64,000 nt of DNA from CAG-390 sp964590755. Lineage in GTDB: Bacteria; Bacillota; Clostridia; Oscillospirales; CAG-272. This document shows positions 53,359 to 61,787 of this stretch, in pieces (position 1 is the first letter of the stretch; each line of letters begins with the position of its first letter). The notes under the pieces are model-generated. The model worked only from the letters and a program-made list of their open reading frames with translations. It was not told the DNA's origin and did no database searches. The DNA lies in assembly GCA_964590755.1 (NCBI GenBank), contig CAZPYK010000004.1, positions 1 through 64,000 of the forward strand. Reading direction: 5' to 3'. The translations under genes and the position numbers were made by a program.

Positions 53359-54849
53359 ATGATAATACATCTTGACGGTGAACTCAACAGATACTATGTA
53401 CAGACTCTGTGTATGATATTTTTCCCGGGTGAGAAATTTGCGGAGCTGGAGGCTCCGTCTCCGGATAAGCCCGAATTGTGGGTAAAACTTGAGAAGACGG
53501 ACGAAGGCTATCGCGCATTTGCCCGTGCCGCTCTTGCCGACAAAAGCGCGGTGGCGGAAAAGGAGCAGGCGACGGACGGAAGCATGACAAACGAGCGATG
53601 CGCCAAGATCGCCGTCGGCGGTGCCGTGATAGGTGCGCTGGGAACGCTTCTCGAATACCGTCCTTCATGGGGGATGCTGACGGGAGTTCGTCCCTCCAAG
53701 GTGGCGACCGAGATGCTTTCCGCCGGTATGAGCAAGACAAGAGTCAAAAAAACACTTGTCTCGCAGTATATGACCTTCCCCAAAAAAGCGGCGCTCGCCA
53801 CCGATGTGGCGCTGAACGAGCAAAAGATCATCGGCGCGCCATCTCCCGAGGATGCATCGATATACATATCCATACCATTCTGCCCGACAAGATGTGCATA
53901 TTGCTCGTTTGTTTCATATACATCCAAGCGATTGCTGTCGCTTATCCCGGAATACGTGGAAAGGCTGTGCGGAGATATCCGCGAGGCCGCGGCGGCGGCG
54001 CGCAGCATAAGGCTGAATATCAAAACCGTGTATATCGGCGGCGGAACGCCGTCTATATTGACCGCCGAACAGATGCGGCGACTTTTGTATACCGTTGCCG
54101 AGAATGTTGACATTCCGTCGCTTGAGGAATTTACCTTTGAGGCGGGGAGACCGGACACCATTACTCCGGAAAAGATGAGGACCGCGGCGGAATTCGGTGT
54201 TACGCGAGTCAGCGTGAATCCGCAATCGCTGGCTTCGGATGTGTTGACGGGGATCGGACGCTCGCATACGGTGGATGATTTTTATCGCGCATATTCCGAA
54301 GCTCGCGAGGCGGGGATAGCGTGCATCAATACCGATCTTATCGCAGGACTGCCCGGGGATACCTTTACTAAATTCGCGTCCACCGTGGACGGTATATTGG
54401 CGTTGCGCCCCGAGAATATTACGGTGCACACATTTTGCGTGAAAAAATCCGCCGAGCTGAGACAGACCTCCGGCATATACTCACTGCGCGGCGGAGACGC
54501 CGGCAAATGCGTCGACTATTCTCAGATCAAGGCGCAGCAGGCCGGGTATATTCCTTATTATATGTATCGCCAAAAGAACACCGTCGGCAATTATGAGAAT
54601 GTCGGTTTTGCTCTCGGAGGCTGCGAGGGACGCTATAATATTTATATGATGGAAGAGGTCCATTCGATCCTCGCTGTGGGAGCGGGGGCGGTGACAAAGC
54701 TCGTTCGTCTGCATCCGGAGAACGGAACGCGCCCTGTCATAAAAAGGCTGTTCAATCCGAAATATCCGTTTGAGTATCTGCGCGAAAACAAGAGTGCGGA
54801 GATGCGACGCGGAGTTGAAGATTTTTTCAAGGAGTATCCCTTGAAATGA
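53359..54849 (+). CDS. hemZ: Coproporphyrinogen dehydrogenase HemZ (radical SAM)
   Basis: Cytoplasmic radical SAM protein of about 496 aa in the HemZ family. The start at 53359 (MIIHLDGELN) is preferred over the ATG at 53347. The cluster-binding motif CPTRCAYCSF lies near residue 174, with YIGGGTPSILTAEQM and ITVHTFCVKKSAEL following as in HemN-like proteins. The N-terminal domain of about 165 residues is specific to HemZ. Its role in anaerobic heme synthesis is unproven in Clostridia, and this organism shows no other heme gene here, so a different porphyrin or heme-related reaction is possible. It follows dtd by 50 nt. Confidence 0.9.
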   Translation: MIIHLDGELNRYYVQTLCMIFFPGEKFAELEAPSPDKPELWVKLEKTDEGYRAFARAALADKSAVAEKEQATDGSMTNERCAKIAVGGAVIGALGTLLEYRPSWGMLTGVRPSKVATEMLSAGMSKTRVKKTLVSQYMTFPKKAALATDVALNEQKIIGAPSPEDASIYISIPFCPTRCAYCSFVSYTSKRLLSLIPEYVERLCGDIREAAAAARSIRLNIKTVYIGGGTPSILTAEQMRRLLYTVAENVDIPSLEEFTFEAGRPDTITPEKMRTAAEFGVTRVSVNPQSLASDVLTGIGRSHTVDDFYRAYSEAREAGIACINTDLIAGLPGDTFTKFASTVDGILALRPENITVHTFCVKKSAELRQTSGIYSLRGGDAGKCVDYSQIKAQQAGYIPYYMYRQKNTVGNYENVGFALGGCEGRYNIYMMEEVHSILAVGAGAVTKLVRLHPENGTRPVIKRLFNPKYPFEYLRENKSAEMRRGVEDFFKEYPLK

Positions 54850-54948
54850 TACATCCGCCGCAAGACACGGATTTTTCGAAAGAACGATTCATATAATCTT
54901 ATCGGAAATAAGATAATCGGTCAGCCGCATTGCGGCATGGAGGTCGGA

Positions 54949-56595
54949 GTGAGCGGAGACGGTATTGGCGCCGGTGCTTTGAGAAAAAAAGCCGAAAAAA
55001 GATATATGAGCGGAATGCTGGTGCTTTCCGTCTCAACGCTTATATGCAAGGTCATTGGTCTGATGTTCAAGATACCAATGCTTGCTTTGATAGGTATAGA
55101 GGGCATGGCGTATTTTTCCGCCGCATACCATATCTACACGCTTCTTTTTACGATATCCACCTCGGGCATCCCGGTTGCGGTCTCCATGATGACTGCCAAG
55201 AGCGCGGCGCGCGGCGATCGCGGCGAGGTGAAGCGGATATTGACCGTGGCTCTTTGGTTGCTGCTTCCGATCGGAGCGATGGGAAGCGCGGTGCTTTTCT
55301 TCGGTGCCGAAGCATTTTCGAGAGCGATAGATATCCCCGGTGCCGAATATGCCGTTAAGGCACTGGCACCGACCATGTTCTTTATTTGTGCCTCGGGTGC
55401 ACTGCGCGGATATTTTCAAGGGCATGAGATAATGCTGCCCACGGCAGTGTCACAGCTGATCGAATCGCTGTCCAAGCTTTTGCTTGGGTTGGCTCTCGCG
55501 TATGCCGCGATAAATATGAGAACAGATGCTCCCATAACCGCCGCCGCGGCGATATCCGGACTTACCGTCGGAGTGGCGGTCGGGGCATGCTATCTTGTTG
55601 TCAAAAAGCTGAGGTTCTCGCATTCCGCCGAGCATGAGGGGCTGTATATTGCCGCCTCCCGACCGGCGTCGCACCGCCGTTTGCTGTCCGAAATGGTGAG
55701 ACTTTCGTTGCCTATCACACTGAGTTCATCGATGACAAGTCTTGCGGGACTTGCGGATACCGCGCTGATAACCTCTCGCTTGACTGCGGTCGGAATGGCG
55801 CACGATGCGGCGCTGGCGCTGTACAGCGGGTATTCCAACCTCGCGGTGCCTGTCTTTAACCTGCCGACATCTTTGATCTCTCCGGTCGCCATGTCGCTGG
55901 TGCCGTCGATATCCTCTGCAGTGGAGGCGGGAGAGCACAAGACAGCCAATGCGGTCACCGCAAGCGCCTTTAGAGTTACTATGGCGGCTTCGATCCCCGC
56001 ATCTCTCGGCATGGCTGTTTTTGCAAAGCCCATACTTTTGCTGATATATCCGTCGCAGACCGAGGCGGTGCAGCGCTCGGCTCCGCTTTTGGCGGTGCTC
56101 GCCGGCGCGGTATTATTCTCATGTCTTATCACGGTGACCAATGCCGTGCTTCAAGCATGGGGACACCCCTATCTGCCGATCGTGTCCATCGCTGTCGGAA
56201 CGGCGGTAAAGATGATATCCGAATTTCTTTTGATCGGATCGACGCTCGGAATTTACGGAGCGCCGCTGAGCACGCTGATGTGCAGTGTCACGGTGGTGTG
56301 CTTGAATGTTATCTTTATGCGAAAGCGCACTCCGTTTCGCGGCTCATGCCTCGGAGAAGCGGTGCGTACCGTCGCGGCGGCGTTGCCGACGATAGCCGCG
56401 GCGGGAACTGTATATTATCTTGTGCTCGGCTTGACGGACAAGAATGCTCCGTCTCTGCTTGCGGCGATCCTTGCGGCGGTATGCTTATATTGCTTTGCCG
56501 CGCTCAAACTGCGTGTGCTGACGGCAGAGGATATAGAATCCTTGCCGTGCGGGGAGAAGCTGGTGCATCTGCTCGGCAGGGCGGGATTGCTTTGA
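54949..56595 (+). CDS. SpoVB/YabM-type MOP-family flippase
   Basis: Polytopic membrane protein of about 548 aa with some 14 membrane segments. GGAGG at 54939-54943 favours the GTG at 54949; ATG 54937 overlaps that site and ATG 55006 is another option. SVSTLICKVIGLMFKIPMLA and FISTSGIPVAVS-like TISTSGIPVAVSMM near the N-terminus, and FNLPTSLISPVAMSLVPSIS in the middle, match the polysaccharide flippase family of SpoVB, YabM and MurJ relatives. Position directly before mazG, rqcP, yabP and yabQ mirrors Bacillus yabM, so YabM is the nearest analogue by context. It probably flips a lipid-linked glycan, perhaps in spore or cell envelope building. Confidence 0.88.
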   Translation: MSGDGIGAGALRKKAEKRYMSGMLVLSVSTLICKVIGLMFKIPMLALIGIEGMAYFSAAYHIYTLLFTISTSGIPVAVSMMTAKSAARGDRGEVKRILTVALWLLLPIGAMGSAVLFFGAEAFSRAIDIPGAEYAVKALAPTMFFICASGALRGYFQGHEIMLPTAVSQLIESLSKLLLGLALAYAAINMRTDAPITAAAAISGLTVGVAVGACYLVVKKLRFSHSAEHEGLYIAASRPASHRRLLSEMVRLSLPITLSSSMTSLAGLADTALITSRLTAVGMAHDAALALYSGYSNLAVPVFNLPTSLISPVAMSLVPSISSAVEAGEHKTANAVTASAFRVTMAASIPASLGMAVFAKPILLLIYPSQTEAVQRSAPLLAVLAGAVLFSCLITVTNAVLQAWGHPYLPIVSIAVGTAVKMISEFLLIGSTLGIYGAPLSTLMCSVTVVCLNVIFMRKRTPFRGSCLGEAVRTVAAALPTIAAAGTVYYLVLGLTDKNAPSLLAAILAAVCLYCFAALKLRVLTAEDIESLPCGEKLVHLLGRAGLL

Positions 56596-56627
56596 AAATG
56601 ATATATTGAAAAACGGAGATACAAAAA

Positions 56628-57440
56628 ATGAAACGCGAAGAAATGATACGCTCTCTTGTTCAAAAACAAAACGGAAGCTATACCTTTGACGATCTTTGCA
56701 TGATACTTAAGCTGTTGCGCGGAGAGGGAGGCTGTCCGTGGGATCGCGAACAGACGCACGAGAGCATACGTGCGAATTTTATCGAAGAAACGTATGAGGT
56801 AATAGAGGCAATAGACAATAAAGATCCAAAGCTGATGCGCGAGGAGCTTGGGGATGTCCTCCTTCAGGTCGTATTTCATGCGCAGATGGCCGCCGAGGAG
56901 GGGGAGTTCGATATTTCCGGAGTGGCAAATGATATTTGCGAAAAGCTGATACATCGTCACCCGCACATATTCGGCGACATTAAGGCGGACACATCCGACG
57001 AGGTGCTCAAAAATTGGGATGCGATAAAAAGTGAGGAAAAGCACAGAGAAACGTTGACCTCCAAGCTTCGCGCCGTGCCTCCGGCACTTCCGGCATTGAT
57101 GCGGGCACAAAAGGTGGGGAAAAAGGCATCCTTCTTTGATTTCGATTCTTCGGCGGCGGTGATAGAAAAGATTCGCGAGGAGACCGCCGAGGTTTCCGAG
57201 GCCGCCGAAAGCGGGGATATCGCTGCCGCGGAGGAGGAGATAGGTGATCTCCTGCTCACCGTAACAAGTCTTGCGCGTAAGCTCGGAGTTGACAGCGAAA
57301 AGGCCCTGAACGGCGCGGTGAATAAATTTATCGATCGTTTTGAACGCGTCGAAAACGAAGCCGCCGCCGAGGGTAAACGCCCCGAAGAGATGACGATGAC
57401 CGAGCTTGATGCGATTTGGGATCGCATTAAGCACTCATGA
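56628..57440 (+). CDS. mazG: Nucleoside triphosphate pyrophosphohydrolase MazG
   Basis: Cytoplasmic house-cleaning enzyme of 270 aa that hydrolyses NTPs to NMP and pyrophosphate. Two tandem MazG domains can be read: the first with GGCPWDREQTHESIR and EETYEVIEAIDNKD then REELGDVLLQVVFHAQ, the second with EETAEVSEAAESGD then EEIGDLLLTVTSLARKLGVD. The metal-binding EExxE and ExxD pairs are kept in both. Length is typical. Unlike Bacillus YabN it lacks the N-terminal methylase domain. CGGAG precedes the start. Its place between the flippase and rqcP matches the Bacillus order. Confidence 0.94.
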   Translation: MKREEMIRSLVQKQNGSYTFDDLCMILKLLRGEGGCPWDREQTHESIRANFIEETYEVIEAIDNKDPKLMREELGDVLLQVVFHAQMAAEEGEFDISGVANDICEKLIHRHPHIFGDIKADTSDEVLKNWDAIKSEEKHRETLTSKLRAVPPALPALMRAQKVGKKASFFDFDSSAAVIEKIREETAEVSEAAESGDIAAAEEEIGDLLLTVTSLARKLGVDSEKALNGAVNKFIDRFERVENEAAAEGKRPEEMTMTELDAIWDRIKHS

Positions 57441-57484
57441 ATGTGAACATTTTGTAAAATGTGCATTGACGGTGTTTGTATGTA

Positions 57485-57513
57485 TTGAATTAACGTACAA
57501 AACAAGATATAAT
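57485..57513 (+). promoter_or_regulatory. Promoter of rqcP-yabP-yabQ-divIC
   Basis: TTGAAT (57485-57490) and TATAAT (57508-57513) are 17 bp apart. The transcript start would lie within about 15 nt of the rqcP ATG, so the leader is very short. It is a vegetative-type promoter; no forespore or mother-cell promoter was recognised before yabP. Confidence 0.7.
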
Positions 57514-57532
57514 AATAAAAAGGTGTACACTG

Positions 57533-57778
57533 ATGAGGCTGGATAAATATTTAAAGGTATCCCGTGTTATAAAAAGGCGTACTGTGGCAAACGATGCGTG
57601 CGATGCGGGACATATATCGGTAAACGGCAAGGTCGCCAAGGCATCATATGATGTGAAGGAAGGCGACGAGGTGACGGTTTCCTTCGGGCAGCGGCAGCTC
57701 GTATTTCGTGTTTTGAACATTCGCGAGCATGTGGGAAAAGCCGATGCCTCGGATATGTATGAGATAATATCTCAATAA
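57533..57778 (+). CDS. rqcP: RqcP (YabO), S4-domain ribosome quality control protein
   Basis: RNA-binding protein of 81 aa made of one S4 domain: MRLDKYLKVSRVIKRRTVAN at the start and GHISVNGKVAKASYDVKEGD in the middle. In Firmicutes RqcP binds stalled 50S subunits and works with RqcH to add alanine tails. Length and sequence agree with the family, and its place after mazG and before yabP is conserved. AAAGGTG provides the ribosome binding site. Confidence 0.93.
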   Translation: MRLDKYLKVSRVIKRRTVANDACDAGHISVNGKVAKASYDVKEGDEVTVSFGQRQLVFRVLNIREHVGKADASDMYEIISQ

Positions 57779-57859
57779 CAAAGTCATATATACGCCGCGC
57801 TTCGCATAAAATGCTTGTAAAGAGCTTACGGCTCCGAAATAGTCGATGCGGAGGGCGTT

Positions 57860-58192
57860 ATGAACAACGGACTCGGAAAGAACAATCTATCGGACAGATC
57901 GTCTGCTTCAGACGAGCCGAAAAGAGAACATGTACATGAATTTTCGGTTCAACATCGAAAAGCTCTTCGGATGAGCGGAGTGAGCGAGGTGCTGAGCTTT
58001 GATGACGAAAGCGTCAGCGCCATGACCGAATGCGGCGAGGTGGTCATTGACGGAAGCGGTTTGCGCATTTCCGTGCTTGATACCGATCGCGGGCTTTTGT
58101 CACTTGAGGGAGATATCGGCGGGATATATTATGTCGGCGACGCGGCAAAGGCCGCCTCAAAGGGCGGACGCGGTATCTTTCGCCGCCGTTGA
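57860..58192 (+). CDS. yabP: Sporulation protein YabP
   Basis: Protein of 110 aa with GGAGG at 57850-57854 before the start. After about 25 unordered residues comes the YabP/YqfC-type fold: HEFSVQHRKALRMSGVSEVL, SFDDESVSAMTECGEVVIDG and GLLSLEGDIGGIYYVGD. YabP is needed at an intermediate stage of spore formation, in a mother-cell step with YabQ. Its presence implies that the organism sporulates or descends from spore formers. Confidence 0.9.
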   Translation: MNNGLGKNNLSDRSSASDEPKREHVHEFSVQHRKALRMSGVSEVLSFDDESVSAMTECGEVVIDGSGLRISVLDTDRGLLSLEGDIGGIYYVGDAAKAASKGGRGIFRRR

Positions 58193-58204
58193 GCCGTGGA
58201 GGTC

Positions 58205-58810
58205 ATGCGTATATCTCCGCAAACGCAAGCACTGATGCTTTTGGCGTCGGCTTTGGTCGGCGTTGCGGCGGGGATGGTGTTCGATCTGCTTGGGGTATTT
58301 GCGTCAGCGTCGGCCCGAGGGAATAAGCAGGCGGGCTTTTATGACACAAAACTGCCGCTGATAGGAAAGCTCGGGAAGACGAGCGGCGTCGCAAGCGTGC
58401 TTGCGGCAGTGCTTTTGACGCTTGCGGATGTTCTTTTTCCGATCTGCTGGGCGGCGGCTGTGCTCTGTGTGTTTTACGCATTTGATGACGGAATTTTTCG
58501 CATTTACGGAATCATATGCGGTTTTGTCGGTTTCTTTGTATGGCGCAGGACGCTCGGAGTGCCGTTTCGCGCGTTGGGAGAATTTATTGTTTACGCGTTT
58601 CGAGCTGCAAACGCATATATTTGTCTGCCGTTCAAACTTTTGGCGGGATGTCTGAAAAGGGCGCTCGGATATTCGTTTGGTGTTTGTCGGCGCGCGTTCG
58701 TTGTGCAAAGGCTGAAAAGCTGCGATCGCCGCGAGCGCGCACGTGTGACGACGCTTGCCGATTCGGGCTTTGGATTCGGTGCTCTGCTTGACGGCGGCGC
58801 GAAAAAATGA
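58205..58810 (+). CDS. yabQ: Spore cortex protein YabQ
   Basis: Membrane protein of about 201 aa. The start is uncertain: GGAGG at 58198-58202 lies too close to ATG 58205, while GTG 58196 lies before it. Several membrane segments can be read at about 10-30, 55-75, 78-95 and 96-115. The pattern LMLLASALVGVAAGMVFDL followed by CVFYAFDDGIFRIYGIICG is typical of YabQ, which acts in spore cortex assembly in the outer forespore membrane. The basic C-terminal tail (RAFVVQRLKSCDRRERARV) is less conserved. It lies between yabP and divIC as in Bacillus and other Clostridia. Confidence 0.85.
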   Translation: MRISPQTQALMLLASALVGVAAGMVFDLLGVFASASARGNKQAGFYDTKLPLIGKLGKTSGVASVLAAVLLTLADVLFPICWAAAVLCVFYAFDDGIFRIYGIICGFVGFFVWRRTLGVPFRALGEFIVYAFRAANAYICLPFKLLAGCLKRALGYSFGVCRRAFVVQRLKSCDRRERARVTTLADSGFGFGALLDGGAKK

Positions 58811-58857
58811 TCTTACGGAAAGGAAGCTTTCGATAAAGAGAGCTGTGTGCTTTGAAT

Positions 58858-59172
58858 ATGAACGATTACGGTAAATATTTCGGCAGGATCACGCTCGGTA
58901 AAGCGGGATTTTTCGTGAAGGTCGGTCTTTTTGCCGTCACTGTATGCTTGCTTATAACTTCTTTCACTCTGTTTATGGAATATAAGCGGTTGGGCGAGGC
59001 TCAAGCGCTGATAGAGGAGAGAATAGAGAAAGCCGGTGTGAGAGTGGCTGAATTGAGATATGAGATAGATGCACCGATGGATGAGGAGTATATCAAGCGC
59101 GTCGCACGAAGCGAGCTCGAGCTTGTGCTTCCGGACGAGATCGTTTATTATACCGATATTCCGAAACAATAA
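58858..59172 (+). CDS. divIC: Septum formation initiator DivIC/FtsB-family protein
   Basis: Small bitopic membrane protein of about 104 aa: cytoplasmic head, one membrane segment (about 20-40), then a coiled coil of about 35 residues (EYKRLGEAQALIEERIEKAG) and the short DEEYIKRVARSELELVLPDE motif that follows in DivIC/FtsB. It acts with FtsL and FtsQ/DivIB in the divisome. AGAG lies 10 nt before an in-frame TTG at 58852, so the protein may begin two residues earlier. Context completes the yabM-mazG-rqcP-yabP-yabQ-divIC order. Confidence 0.85.
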   Translation: MNDYGKYFGRITLGKAGFFVKVGLFAVTVCLLITSFTLFMEYKRLGEAQALIEERIEKAGVRVAELRYEIDAPMDEEYIKRVARSELELVLPDEIVYYTDIPKQ

Positions 59173-59193
59173 AACGAACCAAAGCGGATAAAC

Positions 59194-59234
59194 GCGACCG
59201 ACCGATTCCACAAAAACGGATATCGGTCGGTCGC
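59194..59234 (+). terminator. Stem-loop after divIC
   Basis: GCGACCGACCGAT (59194-59206) pairs perfectly with 59222-59234, 13 bp, with a 15-nt loop. No T-run follows. It may still separate the divIC transcript from the next gene. Confidence 0.5.
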
Positions 59235-59280
59235 GCGCATTGAGTCGGAGACGAATACAAACGAGAGGAAAAAGAAATAA

Positions 59281-59880
59281 ATGAAGTTATACGATATCTC
59301 TCAAGAGGTCTTCGGTTGTCGGGTGTTCCCCGGCGACCCTGCGCCGAAAAAAGAAACACTCGCATCGATGGAAAAAGGCGATCCTTACAATCTGACCGCC
59401 TTTGGTATGTGCGCTCACAACGGCACGCATATCGACGCGCCGCGTCATTTTATCAAAAACGGCAAAGCCGTGGACGAGATAGCTCTGAATGCCTTTGTCG
59501 GAGCGGCGTTTGTTGCCGAGCATAGCGGAGTCGTCACCGCCGAGGATGCATCGAATATCCTCGAAAAGGCAAAAGCGCGCAGTGCGAAGGCGGCAAAAAG
59601 GCTGCTTATCAAAGGGGATGCAGAGGTATCCCTTGAGGCGGCAAAAGTGTTTGCCGCCGCAAATATACTGCTTTTGGGCAACGAGTCGCAGACAGTCGGA
59701 GCGCCCGACGCTCCCATGGCGGTGCACCGAATGCTTTTGTCCGCCGAGGTCGTCTTGCTTGAGGGCATATGCCTTGCCGAGGTGCCGGAGGGTGCCTTCT
59801 TTTTGAATGCCGCTCCGCTGGATCTGTCGGGAGCCGACGGCTCACCGTGCAGAGCCTGGCTGGCAGATATCGAGATTTGA
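59281..59880 (+). CDS. Cyclase-family metal-dependent hydrolase (kynurenine formamidase-like)
   Basis: Protein of 199 aa in the cyclase/kynurenine formamidase superfamily. The metal-binding motif HNGTHIDAPRHF at about 43-54 fits the family HxGTHxDxPxH pattern. DISQEVFGCRVFPGDPAP at the start is typical as well. It would hydrolyse an amide or lactone-like bond; the substrate in Clostridia is not established, and no tryptophan degradation gene is nearby. GAGAGG stands in front of the ATG. Length is slightly shorter than many members but all motifs are present. Confidence 0.82.
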   Translation: MKLYDISQEVFGCRVFPGDPAPKKETLASMEKGDPYNLTAFGMCAHNGTHIDAPRHFIKNGKAVDEIALNAFVGAAFVAEHSGVVTAEDASNILEKAKARSAKAAKRLLIKGDAEVSLEAAKVFAAANILLLGNESQTVGAPDAPMAVHRMLLSAEVVLLEGICLAEVPEGAFFLNAAPLDLSGADGSPCRAWLADIEI

Positions 59881-59936
59881 TCCCTTAAACCGCAAATTGC
59901 GCGAAAGGTGCGAGGACAGAATGAAAAAAAACATTA

Positions 59937-60713
59937 TTGCAACGGTTGCCCCTCGATACCCCCGCGGAGATAATGCGCTTCGCCGCCGGTGCGAACATCT
60001 ACGATTCCTCTTGCTCGCCGAATGCGCGGGTATATTTCATAGATTCGGGCGCGGGATATTATCTGAAATGCGCCGAAAGCGGGCACCTTGCGCGCGAAGC
60101 GGAAATGACCGGCTATTTTCACTCAAAGGGCTTGGGCGCCGAGGTTTTGAGTTATATCAAGAGCAGCCGAGATTGGCTGTTGACCGCGTCGATCCCGGGG
60201 GAGGATTGCACTCACGCAAGCTTCCTTGCGGACCCCAAACGCTTGTGCGACAGGCTTGCGATTGAGTTGCGCCGGCTGCACGAGCTCGATCACACCGATT
60301 GCCCGGTGTCGGATAAAACGGCGGAATATATCGCCACCGCCGAAAGAAATTATCAAAGCGGAAGCTACGACAGCTCTCATTTTCCCGACAGCTTCGGCTA
60401 CCGCACGGCAGAGGAGGCATACGCGGTTCTTGCGTCGGGTCGGTCGGCGCTGAGAAGCGACGTTCTGCTTCACGGCGACTACTGCCTGCCGAATGTCATT
60501 CTAAGCCTCAACGATTGGAGGCTCTCCGGGTTTATCGATGTCGACTCGGGCGGCGTCGGCGACAGACATGTCGACTTGTTTTGGGGCATGTGGTCGCTTT
60601 GGTTCAATCTCGGAACCGACAAATACCGCGGGCGCTTTCTCGATGCCTACGGCAGAGATAAGGCAGACGAGGAAATATTAAAGCTCGTCGCCGCCGCCGA
60701 GGTCTTCGGGTGA
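59937..60713 (+). CDS. Aminoglycoside 3'-phosphotransferase-like kinase with apparent A-tract frameshift at start
   Basis: Kinase-fold protein of 258 aa from the in-frame TTG at 59937. The catalytic loop is LLHGDYCLPN followed by LSGFIDVDSGGVGDRHVDL, the Brenner and DFG-like motifs of APH(3') enzymes, and the N-terminal SPNARVYFIDSGAGYYLK resembles the ATP-binding lobe. The C-terminus YGRDKADEEILKLVAAAEVFG also fits. The natural start seems to be ATG 59921, preceded by GAAAGG and GAGG, but it is in another frame because eight A residues follow it (59924-59931). With seven A residues the ATG would join the kinase frame exactly, reading MKKTLLQRLP. So either the sequence has an extra A, the gene is broken, or slippage makes the protein. 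Substrate could be an aminoglycoside or a small alcohol. Confidence 0.75.
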   Translation: MQRLPLDTPAEIMRFAAGANIYDSSCSPNARVYFIDSGAGYYLKCAESGHLAREAEMTGYFHSKGLGAEVLSYIKSSRDWLLTASIPGEDCTHASFLADPKRLCDRLAIELRRLHELDHTDCPVSDKTAEYIATAERNYQSGSYDSSHFPDSFGYRTAEEAYAVLASGRSALRSDVLLHGDYCLPNVILSLNDWRLSGFIDVDSGGVGDRHVDLFWGMWSLWFNLGTDKYRGRFLDAYGRDKADEEILKLVAAAEVFG

Positions 60714-60755
60714 TCCGACATAACCGAAAAACACATCTGACAGATACAAAAACAC

Positions 60756-60794
60756 GCTGTGCCCCAAAGCTCGATGTGAGCTTTGGGGCACAGC
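60756..60794. terminator. Terminator between convergent kinase and isomerase genes
   Basis: A perfect 17-bp stem (60756-60772 with 60778-60794) has the loop GATGT. On the minus strand it is followed by GTGTTTTTG, so it best fits termination of the isomerase-like gene, and by stem strength may also serve the plus strand. Confidence 0.75.
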
Positions 60795-60804
60795 CGTTTC
60801 AAAC

Positions 60805-61662
60805 TTATTGATCAAGCAAAAGACCGGTAAGATATCTTCCCACGCCGAGGGCGTATGCCGCGGCGCCGTCGCGCGTGCCCGCGTCGGTGGGCAAACGCAC
60901 CATGCGGCACTCATAATTGAACACGCCGGAAAAGCCGGTCGCTTTTAAGCCGAGCATCGCATCCTCCCAGTTTATCGTGCCGAAGAACGGAAGCAGATGC
61001 AGGTCATCTCCCGCGTGATTGTCATTGACGTGCAAAACGGTCAAGCGGGAGCCAAGCTTTGCTATCTCGGTCGATTGCACAAGTCCCGTGGTGTGAGCAT
61101 GACCGAAATCCCAGCAATTGCCGACACCGAAATAGTCCGCAAGCTTGATTATCTCGTCCGCCGTCGAGCCGTAGCGGTGAATGCCCTCCGCCTCGCGCGG
61201 ACTGCGCATATTTTCGATAGCCAATTTAACGCCGCATTTTGCCGCTTTTTCGGCAAACGGAGTCATATATTCGACGTTTTTTTGAAAGCCGTCCTCTCCG
61301 TTTTTTGCTTTGATCGGATGTATAACAGCATTTTTTATTCCGGCAAAGCCCGCCGCCTCGATGCAATGCAGCATCCGTTTTGAAAACGCCTCGGGGTCTG
61401 CTTTTCCGTCCGCCCCCAACACCTGATGAAAGGGCAGGTGACCGTAATCCATCTGTATGCCGTATTTGGCGGCGAGCTCTGCCACCGCGCCCAGCGTCCG
61501 CTGCCAATCCTCGCCCATGTCCGGGACCGTTTCGATATCAAAATCGATCCCCTCAAAGCCTACGCGGTGAAAATGCTCCACCATTTCAAGCGGCGAAAAT
61601 CTGCCGTTTCTGCCCTCCGTGTGAAAGCGCGACGACGCGCCAATCTTTAATCTTTCTTTCAT
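60805..61662 (-). CDS. Sugar phosphate isomerase/epimerase-like TIM-barrel protein
   Basis: Cytoplasmic protein of 285 aa in the xylose isomerase-like AP endonuclease 2 superfamily. FHRVGFEGIDFDIETVPDMG, GIQMDYGHLPFHQVLG, LAIENMRSPREAEGIHRYGS and VGNCWDFGHAHTTG show the repeated Glu/His/Asp metal ligands around the barrel. The family isomerises or epimerises sugars or inositol derivatives; the substrate is not clear. GGGAGG lies 13 nt before the ATG on the minus strand. It is preceded by a separate MazG-like gene, with a GC palindrome (GCCCCGCGGGGC, 61691-61702) in its leader. Confidence 0.85.
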   Translation of the reverse strand: MKERLKIGASSRFHTEGRNGRFSPLEMVEHFHRVGFEGIDFDIETVPDMGEDWQRTLGAVAELAAKYGIQMDYGHLPFHQVLGADGKADPEAFSKRMLHCIEAAGFAGIKNAVIHPIKAKNGEDGFQKNVEYMTPFAEKAAKCGVKLAIENMRSPREAEGIHRYGSTADEIIKLADYFGVGNCWDFGHAHTTGLVQSTEIAKLGSRLTVLHVNDNHAGDDLHLLPFFGTINWEDAMLGLKATGFSGVFNYECRMVRLPTDAGTRDGAAAYALGVGRYLTGLLLDQ

Positions 61663-61787
61663 TTTTTGACCGTGTACCTCCCGTTTTCTTGCCCCGCGGG
61701 GCGTTTTTTATTATATTTATAAAATCTCAAACAAACGGATGCGCCGGGCTGTGCGATGCCGAGCATCCGCCCCGACGCGCCGAAAAC

